A DNA stretch of 64,000 bases, from contig NZ_QCYM01000004.1 in NCBI RefSeq assembly GCF_003075075.1, positions 62,001 to 126,000 on the forward strand, written 5' to 3'. The notes beneath the pieces were generated by a model. It saw nothing but the letters and a program-made list of their open reading frames with translations, was not told the origin of the DNA and did not search any database. The stretch comes from Labrenzia sp. 011 (lineage in GTDB: Bacteria > Pseudomonadota > Alphaproteobacteria > Rhizobiales > Stappiaceae). Shown here piece by piece: positions 8,842 through 17,373 of the stretch (within the stretch, counting starts at the first letter, position 1; the number at the start of each line of letters is the position of its first letter). The translations under genes and the position numbers were made by a program.

Positions 8842-8872
8842 AGAGTGAATTTTACGGAATAAAGTTCACTCT
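8842..8872. promoter_or_regulatory. Inverted repeat upstream of the sulfotransferase gene
   Basis: AGAGTGAA (8842-8849) and TTCACTCT (8865-8872) form a perfect 8-bp inverted repeat with a 15-nt spacer, 30 bp upstream of the start codon in an AT-rich stretch. It could be an operator; there is no further support. Confidence 0.3.
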
Positions 8873-9022
8873 AGCAATCTCAAATATTCCTTGATGTCTC
8901 GTGCCGGAGCGCGATGGGGGCAATGAGCCCATCATCGGTCTCAGGGACCAGCTGTCTCGGCATCCTGCCGCCTGTCAGGGCAACAAGCCGGTGACTGCAA
9001 GCATCAATTGCGAGCGGAACAT

Positions 9023-9745
9023 TCAGGTGCTGAGGAACGCGATATCCCGATCCGCAGCAGCCTCGGCCGTCGGAGACGGCAGGACGGCTGCAGTCAGATG
9101 TCCGGATGCGTAAGCGCCCGTATCGATGGCCACACGGTTGGGAAACACTTCGGGCCGTCCGGATTTGGTAATCGTATGCCCATGCACGACGGTCTTGCCG
9201 AAGGACGCCTCGCTGGAGAGAAAGGGTTCCCGGATCCAGCGCAGGTCCTGGGGGGCCTGGGCATTCAGGGGAACGCCGGGGCGGACGCCCGCATGGACCA
9301 GGAAGAACCTGTCCAGATCCACGCAGGGAACGGCCTCGAGCAGAAGCCTGTAATGATGAGGATAGCGTTCGCGCACGCGCGCCGCAGCTGTCTTTTCGTC
9401 GTCATCCGGGTCAACGCCGTAGCTCCGGAGTGTTTCCAGGCCTCCATAGGTGTGCCAATTTCCGCGAGACTCCGCATCAAGCGTGCCATCGAGGAATTTC
9501 AGGAAATATTCGTCGTGATTGCCGAGGATCAGGCGTGAGCCTTCGTACCGGTCGAGACAGTCGCAAACGGTGTCGAGCACCGCGACATTTTCATGCCCCC
9601 GGTCAACGAGATCTCCGAGGAAGACCAGCTGCGGCACGGCCTGTCTCTGTATCGCGTGGGCTTCAATCCGCTCCAGGAGGTTCCGAAGCAGTCCTGCCAT
9701 GCCGTGTATGTCGCCGATGGCGTAGACGATCCGATCTTCTGTCAC
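9023..9745 (-). CDS. Calcineurin-like metallophosphoesterase (serine/threonine-type phosphatase)
   Basis: A 240-residue dinuclear-metal phosphatase. The metal motifs are in order: GDIHG (11-15), GDLVDRG (44-50), GNHDE (75-79) and a late 'VVHGHT'. The layout resembles the PrpA/ApaH-like branch of bacterial protein phosphatases. I chose the GTG at 9743-9745 because AAGGA lies 8 nt upstream and the domain starts 5 residues later; an upstream ATG at 9847 would add a 34-residue tail of implausible composition. The physiological substrate cannot be told from sequence, and the gene stands alone. Confidence 0.87.
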   Translation of the reverse strand: MTEDRIVYAIGDIHGMAGLLRNLLERIEAHAIQRQAVPQLVFLGDLVDRGHENVAVLDTVCDCLDRYEGSRLILGNHDEYFLKFLDGTLDAESRGNWHTYGGLETLRSYGVDPDDDEKTAAARVRERYPHHYRLLLEAVPCVDLDRFFLVHAGVRPGVPLNAQAPQDLRWIREPFLSSEASFGKTVVHGHTITKSGRPEVFPNRVAIDTGAYASGHLTAAVLPSPTAEAAADRDIAFLST

Positions 9746-9816
9746 GGGGCAGTCCTTCTTCTTCCAGTCTTCGAAGCCGCAGTGCCGGGCGCGGTGCGGG
9801 CGAAAGGCACTTCGGC

Positions 9817-9853
9817 CGAACCATGTGCGGCACCTGCTGCCGCACATGGTTCG
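9817..9853 (-). terminator. 16-bp perfect hairpin ending the Liv/Tm-1/TIM-barrel operon
   Basis: CGAACCATGTGCGGCA (9817-9832) and TGCCGCACATGGTTCG (9838-9853) are perfect inverted repeats around a 5-nt loop, starting 10 bp after the stop codon of the minus-strand gene at 9864. There is no T-run on either side, so it may be a transcript-stabilising hairpin rather than a classical terminator. Confidence 0.6.
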
Positions 9854-9863
9854 ATTTGATGCG

Positions 9864-10685
9864 CTACCGCGAAATTGCCTTGAACTTGCGGGTCTGGTCG
9901 ATCAGCGCGATTTCGGTCGGAAGCCGTTCCATGGAGGAGGCTCCGTAGAAGCCATGGCAATCCGGGCAACGCTTGAGGACATAGGTGGCATCGTCCGGCT
10001 GCGCAATGGGGCCGCCGTGACAAAGCACGATCACATCCTCGCGCACCTCACGGGCCGCTCTGGACCAGGCGTTGATCTGGTCGACGCAGTCGTCCAGGGT
10101 CAGAGCGGTCTCGGCCCCGATCGCACCGCCGGTGGTCAGGCCAAGGTGGCAGACGATGATGTCCGCGCCCGCTTCGGTCATTGCCTTTGCATCATCTTCC
10201 GAAAAGACATAGGGCGTCGTGAAAAGATCCTTGCTGGCGGCAAGACGGATCATCTCGACTTCCTGAGCGTAGCTCATGCCTGTTTCTTCGAGATTCTTGC
10301 GGAAATTGCCGTCGATCAGCCCCACCGTCGGGAAGTTCTGTACGCCAGCGAAACCCAGATCCTTGAGGTGGTTCAGGAACCAGTCGAAGTTGCAGAAGGG
10401 ATCCGTGCCATTGACGCCGGCCAGAACCGGGGTGTTCTTCACGACCGGAAGCACTTCGGATGCCATTTCCACGACGATTTCGTTAGCGTTGCCGTAAGCC
10501 ATCAGTCCTGCGAGAGAGCCGCGCCCGGCCATCCGGTAGCGTCCGGAATTGTAAATCACGATCAGGTCGATCCCGCCGGCTTCCTCGCACTTGGCGGAAA
10601 GACCCGTGCCGGCGCCGCCGCCGATGATCGGTACGCCCTTGGAAATGTTGTCGCGCAGCCGGTCGAGAATAGTTTGCTTGTTCAT
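9864..10685 (-). CDS. Phosphoenolpyruvate hydrolase-family TIM-barrel protein
   Basis: A 273-residue TIM barrel of the PEP-hydrolase family (the family that also forms the C-terminal half of plant Tm-1). Family hallmarks are '[17 protein letters not shown]' (22-38), '[18 protein letters not shown]' (44-61), '[10 protein letters not shown]' (117-126), '[13 protein letters not shown]' (179-191) and 'CHGGPI' (222-227). The Tm-1-like gene lies 15 bp upstream. Together they end an operon with a Liv-type importer. The reaction is not established, and the PEP-hydrolase label is a family name. A paralogous barrel is fused to the regulator at 17352. Confidence 0.88.
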   Translation of the reverse strand: MNKQTILDRLRDNISKGVPIIGGGAGTGLSAKCEEAGGIDLIVIYNSGRYRMAGRGSLAGLMAYGNANEIVVEMASEVLPVVKNTPVLAGVNGTDPFCNFDWFLNHLKDLGFAGVQNFPTVGLIDGNFRKNLEETGMSYAQEVEMIRLAASKDLFTTPYVFSEDDAKAMTEAGADIIVCHLGLTTGGAIGAETALTLDDCVDQINAWSRAAREVREDVIVLCHGGPIAQPDDATYVLKRCPDCHGFYGASSMERLPTEIALIDQTRKFKAISR

Positions 10686-10700
10686 CTTGGAGGTCGTCCT

Positions 10701-11900
10701 TCAGTTGTTTATCTCATTGAAGGCCGCAAGGGCGGCTTCAACGAAGACGGGATCATTGATGGCTGCGTCGACGGTGATCAGCTTGCGGTCCGGGGTCGGG
10801 TTGAAATTGGTCTCGATCGCCTGAAACAGCGCCTGATCCGCAGCGGGGTCGAAAAACGGCTGCCCTTCGACATCGATCAGGGAGACACCGCGAAGCGGCA
10901 AGAGGAACCGCACCGGGCCGGTCATCCGGTTGAGCTTTTCGGCGATCCAGGCGCCCATCTTCCCGTTTTCCTCCACGGTCGTCCGCATCAGGGTGACTTG
11001 CGGATTGTGAACGTAAAGCTTGCGGTCCCTGTAGCGTTCGGGAACCGTGTCCATGGCGCCGAAATTCACCATGTCGAGGGCGCCGACGGAGCCGACATAG
11101 GGAATTCCCGTGCGAATGATCGCGTCAAGGCGTTCTTCGCCGGCGGAAAACACCCCGCCCATATGCAGGTCGGCGATCTCGGTCGTGGTGATATCCAGCA
11201 CAGCCTTGAGCATGTGGCTGTCCACCAGCTTTTCCATGGACTGGCCACCCACGCCGGTGGCATGGAAGACAAAGCAGTCATAGGTCTTTTCCAGTTCTTT
11301 CGACAGGGCCTGGATACAGGGCGTGGTGACGCCGAACATCGTCAGCCCGATGCCGGGCCGGCTGTCCGCTGCGGGCGGGACGGGGGTGCTCACCATGCCC
11401 GCGATCGCGTGGGCGGCATTGGCCAGGACCTTGCGGGAAATGCTGTTGAGGCCCTGCACGTCCGTCACGGAATACATCATGCAGATATCGGCCGGCCCCA
11501 CATAGGGGCGCACGTCGCCGGAGGCGACGGTGGAGACCAGCACCTTGGGAACGCCGACGGGGAGAGCCCGCATTCCCAGAGACACCAGCGCCGTGCCGCC
11601 ACTTCCGCCCGCGCCGATGATGCCGCCGATATCCGGGTTTGCCAGAAGATAGTGTTCAAAGGCGACAGCCATGGCCGCGACCGAACTGCCCCGGTCATTG
11701 GTGAACACGGAGCCGGCACCGTCGGGGTGGTGGGCCGCGACGGCGCCGGGCGTTACATCCGCGGCGGACTTGTAGCCGCTGCTGGTGGACAGATCGACCG
11801 TCTGCGCCTGACAGCCTGCGGCCACGACAAGATCGCGGATGTAATTCAGTTCGGCCGATTTGGTGTCGAATGTACCAGCCACGATGATCATGTTTTTCAT
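10701..11900 (-). CDS. Tm-1-like ATP-binding domain protein (UPF0261 family)
   Basis: A 399-residue member of UPF0261, equivalent to the N-terminal ATP-binding domain of the tomato Tm-1 protein. Landmarks are 'AGTFDTKSAE' near the start, a Gly-rich 'GAGGSGGTAL' near residue 100, and 'STVASGDVRPYVGPADICMM'. In plants this domain is fused to the TIM barrel found here in the next gene. The start has a strong GGGAGG site. It follows livF by 62 bp. Bacterial function is unknown; co-transcription with an importer and a TIM barrel argues for a metabolic role. Confidence 0.9.
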   Translation of the reverse strand: MKNMIIVAGTFDTKSAELNYIRDLVVAAGCQAQTVDLSTSSGYKSAADVTPGAVAAHHPDGAGSVFTNDRGSSVAAMAVAFEHYLLANPDIGGIIGAGGSGGTALVSLGMRALPVGVPKVLVSTVASGDVRPYVGPADICMMYSVTDVQGLNSISRKVLANAAHAIAGMVSTPVPPAADSRPGIGLTMFGVTTPCIQALSKELEKTYDCFVFHATGVGGQSMEKLVDSHMLKAVLDITTTEIADLHMGGVFSAGEERLDAIIRTGIPYVGSVGALDMVNFGAMDTVPERYRDRKLYVHNPQVTLMRTTVEENGKMGAWIAEKLNRMTGPVRFLLPLRGVSLIDVEGQPFFDPAADQALFQAIETNFNPTPDRKLITVDAAINDPVFVEAALAAFNEINN

Positions 11901-11962
11901 TTCGTTCCTCCCGTGAATGATGTTCCGGACCGCCTTGGGGCGTTCGCCGGTGTGAGACAGGT

Positions 11963-12676
11963 TCAGGCGCTCCCCAATCCCAGAAGCTCCCCTTGCAGTG
12001 CCTTGTCCCTGTAAAGTTTTTCCGAGGCGACGGTGGTCTGGATCTTCCCGTTGACCATCACGGCGACTTCCTGCGCGCAGTCGCAGGCGACCCGGATGTT
12101 CTGCTCGATCAGGAGGATCGCCATGCCGTTCGCCACCAGCGTCTTCAGCGTCTCGATGACATGGTCGACGATCACCGGCGCCAGGCCTTCGGTCGGCTCG
12201 TCCATGACGAGCAGCGAGGGCTGCGTCAGCAGGGCGCGGCCTATGGCGAGCATCTGCTGTTCACCGCCGGACAGATTGGCACCGCCGTTGTTCCGGCGTT
12301 CCGCCAGGCGCGGAAAAATCTCGTAAACACTTTCCGTGGTCCAGGGGCCGCTGCGCAGTCCGGCCGCCAGCTGCAGATGGTCCTCCACCGTGAGCGAGGG
12401 CCACAGGCGCCGCCCCTGGGGCACATAACCGATACCGCGCGCAGCGATCTTGTGGGGCGCTGCGTTCATGATGTTCGTGCCGGACAGTCTGACGGAGCCG
12501 GAGGCGGCGCTCACAAGTCCCATCAGCGTCTGGCACAGGGTCGTCTTGCCCATCCCGTTCCGGCCGACCACGGACAGGACGCCACTGGCCAGCCTGATGT
12601 TCACGCCCTGCAGGATTCTGGCGTGGCCGAAGCTCACATGGAGATCCTCAACCGCCAGGATCGGTGTATCAGCCAT
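11963..12676 (-). CDS. Branched-chain amino acid-type ABC transporter ATP-binding protein (LivF-like)
   Basis: A 237-residue ABC ATPase with Walker A 'GRNGMGKT', signature 'LSGGEQQM' and Walker B 'LLVMDEPTEGL'. The ATG at 12676 was preferred to one at 12724 because the ABC domain starts six residues later and it overlaps the end of the LivG-like gene by 8 bp, as expected for coupled translation. It works with the LivG-, LivH- and LivM-like proteins of the same operon. The cargo need not be an amino acid. Confidence 0.9.
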   Translation of the reverse strand: MADTPILAVEDLHVSFGHARILQGVNIRLASGVLSVVGRNGMGKTTLCQTLMGLVSAASGSVRLSGTNIMNAAPHKIAARGIGYVPQGRRLWPSLTVEDHLQLAAGLRSGPWTTESVYEIFPRLAERRNNGGANLSGGEQQMLAIGRALLTQPSLLVMDEPTEGLAPVIVDHVIETLKTLVANGMAILLIEQNIRVACDCAQEVAVMVNGKIQTTVASEKLYRDKALQGELLGLGSA

Positions 12677-13460
12677 GGTGACTTTCCCCGGTGTAGATGC
12701 GCTGGACCGCTTCGTCGGCCACAATCTCTGCCGGCGTGCCGGATGCCAGTATCCGGCCGTCCTGCATGATGGTCACCCGGTCGGCGACCTTCAGGGCGAT
12801 ATCTAGATCATGCTCGATGAGTCCGATGGAGAGATCCCGCGGGAGCTGTTCCAGAAGATCGGTCAGATGGGTGCGTTCGGTCGGGGACAATCCGGCCGCG
12901 GGTTCGTCGAAGAGCAGCAGATGCGGCTCTCCCACGAGGGCCATTCCTATTTCCAGCTGGCGCTGCTGGCCGTAGGACAGGTTGTCGACCGTCTTGTCCA
13001 GCATGTCGGTCAGATAGACCTGTTCCGCGCATCGATGCGCTTCCTCATAAAGGGATTTGTCCGCACGGCCGGGGAACAGCGCCTGGCGCCGGCCCCTTAC
13101 GCCGCTCACGGCGAGAAACAGGTTTTTCTCAACGGTCAGGGATCCGAAGAGAAGGGATTTCTGATAGGTGCGGCGCAGACCGGAGCGAATCCTGAGGTGC
13201 GTCGGCAATCTGGTGACATCCCGCCCGTCCAGAAGGATCGTGCCCGAACTGGGCAACAGGTCGCCGGTCACCAGGTTGAACAAGGTGGTCTTGCCGGCGC
13301 CATTGGGCCCCAGAATGGCATGCCGTTCTCCGCGTCCGATCTCCAGATCGATATCGGATACCGCACGCAGAGCCTCGAAGTTCTTTCCAAGCCTGCGGAT
13401 CGCCAGGGCGGGGGATGCGCGCCCCTGAGGGGCGCGCATGTTGTCGGCAGCTTTATCCAT
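12669..13460 (-). CDS. Branched-chain amino acid-type ABC transporter ATP-binding protein (LivG-like)
   Basis: An ABC ATPase of about 263 residues with Walker A 'GPNGAGKT', signature 'LSYGQQRQLEI' and Walker B 'LLLFDEPAAGL'. The LivG-specific insertion after the Q-loop is present ('FPGRADKSLYEEAHRCAEQV'). The start is uncertain: ATG codons at 13490, 13460 and 13439 are all in frame. I prefer 13460, which has AGGTAG upstream and avoids overlap with the binding-protein stop at 13481. A 25-bp palindrome covers the 13439 ATG. Confidence 0.88.
   Translation of the reverse strand: MDKAADNMRAPQGRASPALAIRRLGKNFEALRAVSDIDLEIGRGERHAILGPNGAGKTTLFNLVTGDLLPSSGTILLDGRDVTRLPTHLRIRSGLRRTYQKSLLFGSLTVEKNLFLAVSGVRGRRQALFPGRADKSLYEEAHRCAEQVYLTDMLDKTVDNLSYGQQRQLEIGMALVGEPHLLLFDEPAAGLSPTERTHLTDLLEQLPRDLSIGLIEHDLDIALKVADRVTIMQDGRILASGTPAEIVADEAVQRIYTGESHHG
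13415..13439. repeat. 25-bp near-perfect palindrome at the 5' end of the LivG-like gene
   Basis: ATGCGCGCCCCT (13415-13426) and AGGGGCGCGCAT (13428-13439) form a perfect 12-bp inverted repeat about a single central base. It lies 41 bp past the binding-protein stop and overlaps the possible internal start of the ATPase. On RNA the arms would form a strong GC stem that could limit expression of the ATPase relative to the binding protein. Confidence 0.5.
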
Positions 13461-13480
13461 GTGACCGGCTACCTGTCGGG

Positions 13481-14719
13481 TCATTTGCACTCGGGGTTGT
13501 CACGGCCGACCGGGCCATATGCAAGGAAGGTTTCGCGGTCGTCGCCCAGGGTCTGATTGACCTGCGGAATGACCGAGATCAGCTCCGAGACCAGTCCGCC
13601 ATCTTCGCCCGGCCTGATTTCGGACAGGAAAATGTCAGTGACCACCTGACGGTTCTCGTCCAGATGGCGCTCGCCGGCCGGGGTGAGGAAGGTCAGGTCA
13701 GACAGGGCGGCACGGAACGCCTTCTGCTGGTCGGACAGGTCTCCGTCCACTTCCTGGAGCGCCAGCAGGGCCGCCTTGGTGGAGACGTAGTATTCCTGGG
13801 CGAAGAGGGAGGGTGTCGGAAGCCCTTCGGGAAATTTTGCCTGGTAGGCCGATACGAAATCCGTCCATTCCTTGGCCGTGTTGGTGTCGGCGACCGGCGA
13901 GGAGGTTGGCGTGCCGATCAGATAGTCCTTGCTGCGTCCTTTCGAGGACAGGACGGACTGGTCAACCGTGATGGATCCGGCCACCATGGGTTTCTCGCCG
14001 CCTGCCTGCTGGTACTGGGACAGGAAGTTGATGGCGTCCGAACCGCCGAGCGTGACGAGAATTGCGTCGATATCGTCAGGGATGCTGGCGATGACGGAGC
14101 TGTAGTCCTTGGTTCCGAGCGGTACCCAGAAACGTTCCGCGACCTTGCCGCCGAGTTCGCAATAGGGCTTCATGAAACCGAACACGAGCGTATAGGGAAA
14201 GGAGTAGTCTTCCGCCACGATGGCGATGTTGCGGTAGCCCTTTTCCTTGAAGGTGTATTCGCCGAGACCGGCCACCCACTGGGCGCCGTCCGGATTCCAG
14301 CGGAAGAAATTCTCCGAGGGATCACGCAATGTGGTGTCCTGCGCAGCCGAACCGCCATTGAGGAAGGAAGCCTGGGGCTGGGTCTTGGAATAATCCTTGA
14401 TCGCGAGGCCTTCCGATCCGGACAGCGGACCGATGACGATCTGGGCGCCGTCCTGTTCGACGAGCTTGCGGGCCGCGGCAACTGCGGTGTCCGGCTGGGC
14501 ATTGGAGGAGCCGACCATCAGCTCGATCTTCTTGCCGGCGACTTCTCCGCCGAATTCCTCGATGGCGAGTTCGACGCCCCGGATCCCCTCCTGTCCCAAA
14601 ACGGCAAAGGGGCCTTCAAGTGTTGCTATGGCTCCGAACTTGATCGTGTCGTCGGCCAGAGCTGCGCCCGTTTGCAGCGTCGCTGCAAGTGCCAGGGCTG
14701 TCAGGGTTTTCAGTTTCAT
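13481..14719 (-). CDS. ABC transporter substrate-binding protein (LivK/amide-binding type)
   Basis: A 412-residue type I periplasmic binding protein. The signal peptide ends near 'LQTGAALA', and the mature protein starts 'DDTIKFGAIATLEGPFAVLG', the usual opening of the LivK/Peripla_BP_6 family. The ATG at 14719 follows a very strong GGGAGGAAAG site, so the longer upstream frame was rejected. It is unusual in lying third, after the two permease genes. The ligand is unknown and is the key to the function of the whole cluster. Confidence 0.9.
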   Translation of the reverse strand: MKLKTLTALALAATLQTGAALADDTIKFGAIATLEGPFAVLGQEGIRGVELAIEEFGGEVAGKKIELMVGSSNAQPDTAVAAARKLVEQDGAQIVIGPLSGSEGLAIKDYSKTQPQASFLNGGSAAQDTTLRDPSENFFRWNPDGAQWVAGLGEYTFKEKGYRNIAIVAEDYSFPYTLVFGFMKPYCELGGKVAERFWVPLGTKDYSSVIASIPDDIDAILVTLGGSDAINFLSQYQQAGGEKPMVAGSITVDQSVLSSKGRSKDYLIGTPTSSPVADTNTAKEWTDFVSAYQAKFPEGLPTPSLFAQEYYVSTKAALLALQEVDGDLSDQQKAFRAALSDLTFLTPAGERHLDENRQVVTDIFLSEIRPGEDGGLVSELISVIPQVNQTLGDDRETFLAYGPVGRDNPECK

Positions 14720-14750
14720 TCTTTCCTCCCAGGAATGTGATGACAAAACG

Positions 14751-15728
14751 TCAGGGACGTTCGGTTTCCCCGTCCGCTCCTCTTTGCAGACCGGGGATGC
14801 GGATGCGGTCGGCCAGTCCGAGCAGGCCGTCACGCGAAACGAGAACAACGATCACGAACACCAGACCGATCACCGTGTTGAACCGTTCGGGGTCCACGAG
14901 ATCGATGGCGAAAGTTTTCAGAAGAACAAAAAGGAGCGCGCCGATGAATGGGCCGATCGGGCGGGCCATGCCACCGATCACCGCGATGATCAGGATGTCG
15001 ATCATCGGACCGACGGAAATGGTTCCCGGAGAAATCCGGCCGTTGTACCAGACCAGCAGGATGCCTCCGACCGAAGCCAGGAAGGCTGCCAGGCCATGGG
15101 CCATCAGGCGATGGGCGGGAACATTGTAGCCAAGCGCTGTGAGCCGGCGGGCATTGTCACGGACTCCGATCAGGCCAATGCCGAATGGCGAACGCCCGAT
15201 GACCGACACCAAGGCCCAGCCGGCGGCGGCGAGACCGCCGCAAAGGAGAAAGAAGGGGACGGGCTGTCTGAGATCCAGGCCGAAAATCTTCGGAGCCTCA
15301 AGTCCGGCATAGCCGGTGAAGCCGTTGAAGATCGTATAGTTCTGGTTGGCAAGAAAATAGACGGCCACCCCGACGGCGAGCGTGATCATGATGGTGTGGA
15401 TACCGGAGGTCCTGCCTGCGAGGGCGCCCACGAGAACACCGAAGACCGTCCCGATGGCGAGGGCTGACGGCACCACGATCACCATGGACAGGTCGAATCC
15501 GAGACCGGCGCTGTTGCTGCCCAGCAGCGCCACGCTGTATCCGGCGATGCCGGCCACGGTCATCTGGCTGAGGGAGACGATGCCGCCCCAGCCCGCCAGC
15601 ACGGTCAGCGACAGGGCAATCAGCCCGAGAATGGCAGCCTGTGCGCCAATCTGAACCAGGAAGAAATCATTGGCGACGACGGAAAGGCCTGCCAGCGCGA
15701 AGAGGACGAGGGAAAATCTTGTCGGCAT
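14751..15728 (-). CDS. Branched-chain amino acid-type ABC transporter permease (LivM-like)
   Basis: A 325-residue inner-membrane permease with about ten hydrophobic segments and the LivM motif 'GVRDNARRLTALGYNV'. It pairs with the LivH-like permease to form the channel. Its start overlaps the livH-like stop by one base (TGATG), and the binding-protein gene follows after 31 bp. Confidence 0.9.
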   Translation of the reverse strand: MPTRFSLVLFALAGLSVVANDFFLVQIGAQAAILGLIALSLTVLAGWGGIVSLSQMTVAGIAGYSVALLGSNSAGLGFDLSMVIVVPSALAIGTVFGVLVGALAGRTSGIHTIMITLAVGVAVYFLANQNYTIFNGFTGYAGLEAPKIFGLDLRQPVPFFLLCGGLAAAGWALVSVIGRSPFGIGLIGVRDNARRLTALGYNVPAHRLMAHGLAAFLASVGGILLVWYNGRISPGTISVGPMIDILIIAVIGGMARPIGPFIGALLFVLLKTFAIDLVDPERFNTVIGLVFVIVVLVSRDGLLGLADRIRIPGLQRGADGETERP

Positions 15729-16591
15729 CAGCTGCTTTTCCCCATGAGGCCCTGGGGGCGAACGGCCAGGACAACGATCATGATCAGGAACGTGTAGACC
15801 ACGCCATAGGTCGGCGAATAGGCGAGGCCGAAGGTGTCGGCAAAGCCGATCAGCAGGGCGCCATAGGCCGCCCCGGCGATGGATCCCATGCCGCCGACAA
15901 TCACGACCACCAGAGAGGCGAGCAGATAGCGCAGGTCTTCCCCCGGCGAGAGCGAAAGCGCGCTGCCGCCGACCACGCCGGCCAGTCCGGCAAGGCCCGC
16001 GCCGAGCGCAAAGACCACGACAAAGATTTTCTGGATGTCGACGCCGGTGGCTTCCAGCATCGTGCGGTCATCGACACCGGCGCGGATCATCTTGCCCAGG
16101 CGCGTCCGGTTCAACAGCAGCCAGAGCAGGATACCGGCGAGAACCGCAGCCGCCAGCACGAACAGCCGGTAGATCGGATATTTCAGCCCCAGAAGGGGGA
16201 TCTTCACCGAGCCCCAGAGAAAATCGGGCACCTCGAACTGATAGGCCTGCCCGCCCCATGTGGCGAGCATCACGTCGGCAACAATGATCGACAACCCGAT
16301 GCTGACGAGGGTCTGGCGCAGTTCCTGGCCTTCCAGGAAGCGGAAAACGCACAGCTGCAAAAGTGCGCCGCAGAGCGCCATGCTGACGGCTCCTGCGGCG
16401 ATCCCGATCAGCCAGCTTCCGGAAAATTCGGCGACTTCCCATCCGATGTAGCCGCCGAGCAGATAGAGCGCGCCATGAGCCAGATTGACCGAGCGCATCA
16501 GGCCGAACACCAGAGAAAAGCCTGACGCAACAAGGAAATACAATCCCGCCAGGGTCAGGCTGTTCAGGATTGTCAACAAGAACAGCTTCAT
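15728..16591 (-). CDS. Branched-chain amino acid-type ABC transporter permease (LivH-like)
   Basis: A 287-residue permease and the first gene of the minus-strand operon that ends at 9864. Typical LivH features are 'GLYFLVASGFSLVFGLMRSVNLAHGALYLLG' split over residues 15-45 and 'GAGLAGLAGVVGG' late in the protein. The ATG at 16591 has GGGAGGT upstream; an in-frame ATG at 16609 does not. The divergent degenerate TIM-barrel gene starts 125 bp away, so the promoter of both must lie at 16592-16716. Confidence 0.9.
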   Translation of the reverse strand: MKLFLLTILNSLTLAGLYFLVASGFSLVFGLMRSVNLAHGALYLLGGYIGWEVAEFSGSWLIGIAAGAVSMALCGALLQLCVFRFLEGQELRQTLVSIGLSIIVADVMLATWGGQAYQFEVPDFLWGSVKIPLLGLKYPIYRLFVLAAAVLAGILLWLLLNRTRLGKMIRAGVDDRTMLEATGVDIQKIFVVVFALGAGLAGLAGVVGGSALSLSPGEDLRYLLASLVVVIVGGMGSIAGAAYGALLIGFADTFGLAYSPTYGVVYTFLIMIVVLAVRPQGLMGKSS

Positions 16592-16716
16592 ATCAGATAG
16601 ACCTCCCAAGTCCCGGCTTGTTCCGCCAGGTACCGGGCGATTACTACATCCGCGTCCGGGTCAGGCAATCCGTCGAATTTGTACGATTGGGTAAAATTGG
16701 GTAATAAAGGACCGGA

Positions 16717-17373
16717 ATGATCGAATATAGACACAGTTGGCATGTGGGCCCCGGCGCCTCCGGGGTGCGTCTGTTATGGCCGGCGCACCGGTTTCAGGGC
16801 ATGCCGTCGGACGTCGGCGCCTTGCTGCCCGTAGCGGACCACAACGCGATGGTCTTTGCCCTGATCGAAAGCTTCTCGCCGGTGCCGGGAACACCGGTGG
16901 TGGCGCCGCTCTTTCTTGCAAATCCCTTCCTCAACCTTCAGGACACGGCCCGGCGCCTGGAACGGATCAAGGTCGGCGCGATCGCCAATCTTCCTAGCGT
17001 TGTCCAGTATGATGCCGAATTCCGGGCCACGCTGGACAACGTCAATCTCGGAAGCGAGCGGGAGGAAAGGGCGCTGGCATTCTTTTCGGATGCCGGATTC
17101 GATATCTGCCGGACCATCACCCCTGAATGTGCGCAAGCGGCGGGCGACAGCGGCGCGAAATGTCTGCTGGTTGCCCATGGGTTCAAGGACCTCTCCGACC
17201 CGGATACGCGGGGCGAGCGGGTCGCGCGTCTGCTCCGGAGCCTGAAAACGGTGCCCGGAAAACCGCAGGTCGTTGTCCTTGGCAGGCAGCCGGAGACAAC
17301 GGCCGACGTGCCGTATCTGGATCTGGATGACGCTCTGGAGGGCGAGCCTGCTCAGGGCTCCAGAATCCCGTAG
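16717..17373 (+). CDS. Degenerate PEP-hydrolase-like TIM-barrel protein
   Basis: A 218-residue protein without an obvious annotation. Aligned by eye it follows the first two thirds of the TIM barrel at 9864: 'LLPVADHNAMVFALIESFSP' corresponds to '[20 protein letters not shown]', 'VGAIANLPSV' (86-95) to '[10 protein letters not shown]', and 'KCLLVAHGF' to 'DIIVCHLG'. The Gly-rich start, the '[11 protein letters not shown]' motif and the C-terminal strands are lost or changed, so catalysis is doubtful. It is divergent from the operon and convergent with the regulator, overlapping its 3' end by 22 bp. A binding or regulatory partner is my inference. Confidence 0.65.
   Translation: MIEYRHSWHVGPGASGVRLLWPAHRFQGMPSDVGALLPVADHNAMVFALIESFSPVPGTPVVAPLFLANPFLNLQDTARRLERIKVGAIANLPSVVQYDAEFRATLDNVNLGSEREERALAFFSDAGFDICRTITPECAQAAGDSGAKCLLVAHGFKDLSDPDTRGERVARLLRSLKTVPGKPQVVVLGRQPETTADVPYLDLDDALEGEPAQGSRIP

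Noticed and set aside
8047..9745. Grouping the sulfotransferase and phosphatase as one functional unit
   Set aside because: They are 211 bp apart with no shared motif, and the sulfotransferase differs strongly in base composition, so proximity alone is no evidence.
9825..12014. 729-codon open frame on the plus strand
   Set aside because: It lies antisense to the TIM-barrel and Tm-1-like genes, has biased composition with many His/Arg/Gly residues and no domain. It is a GC-driven shadow.
16592..16716. Possible sigma-54 (-24/-12) promoter before the LivH-like gene
   Set aside because: Both strands were read for GG-N10-GC with TGGCAC/TTGC context; none fits. Consistent with the regulator having lost GAFTGA.
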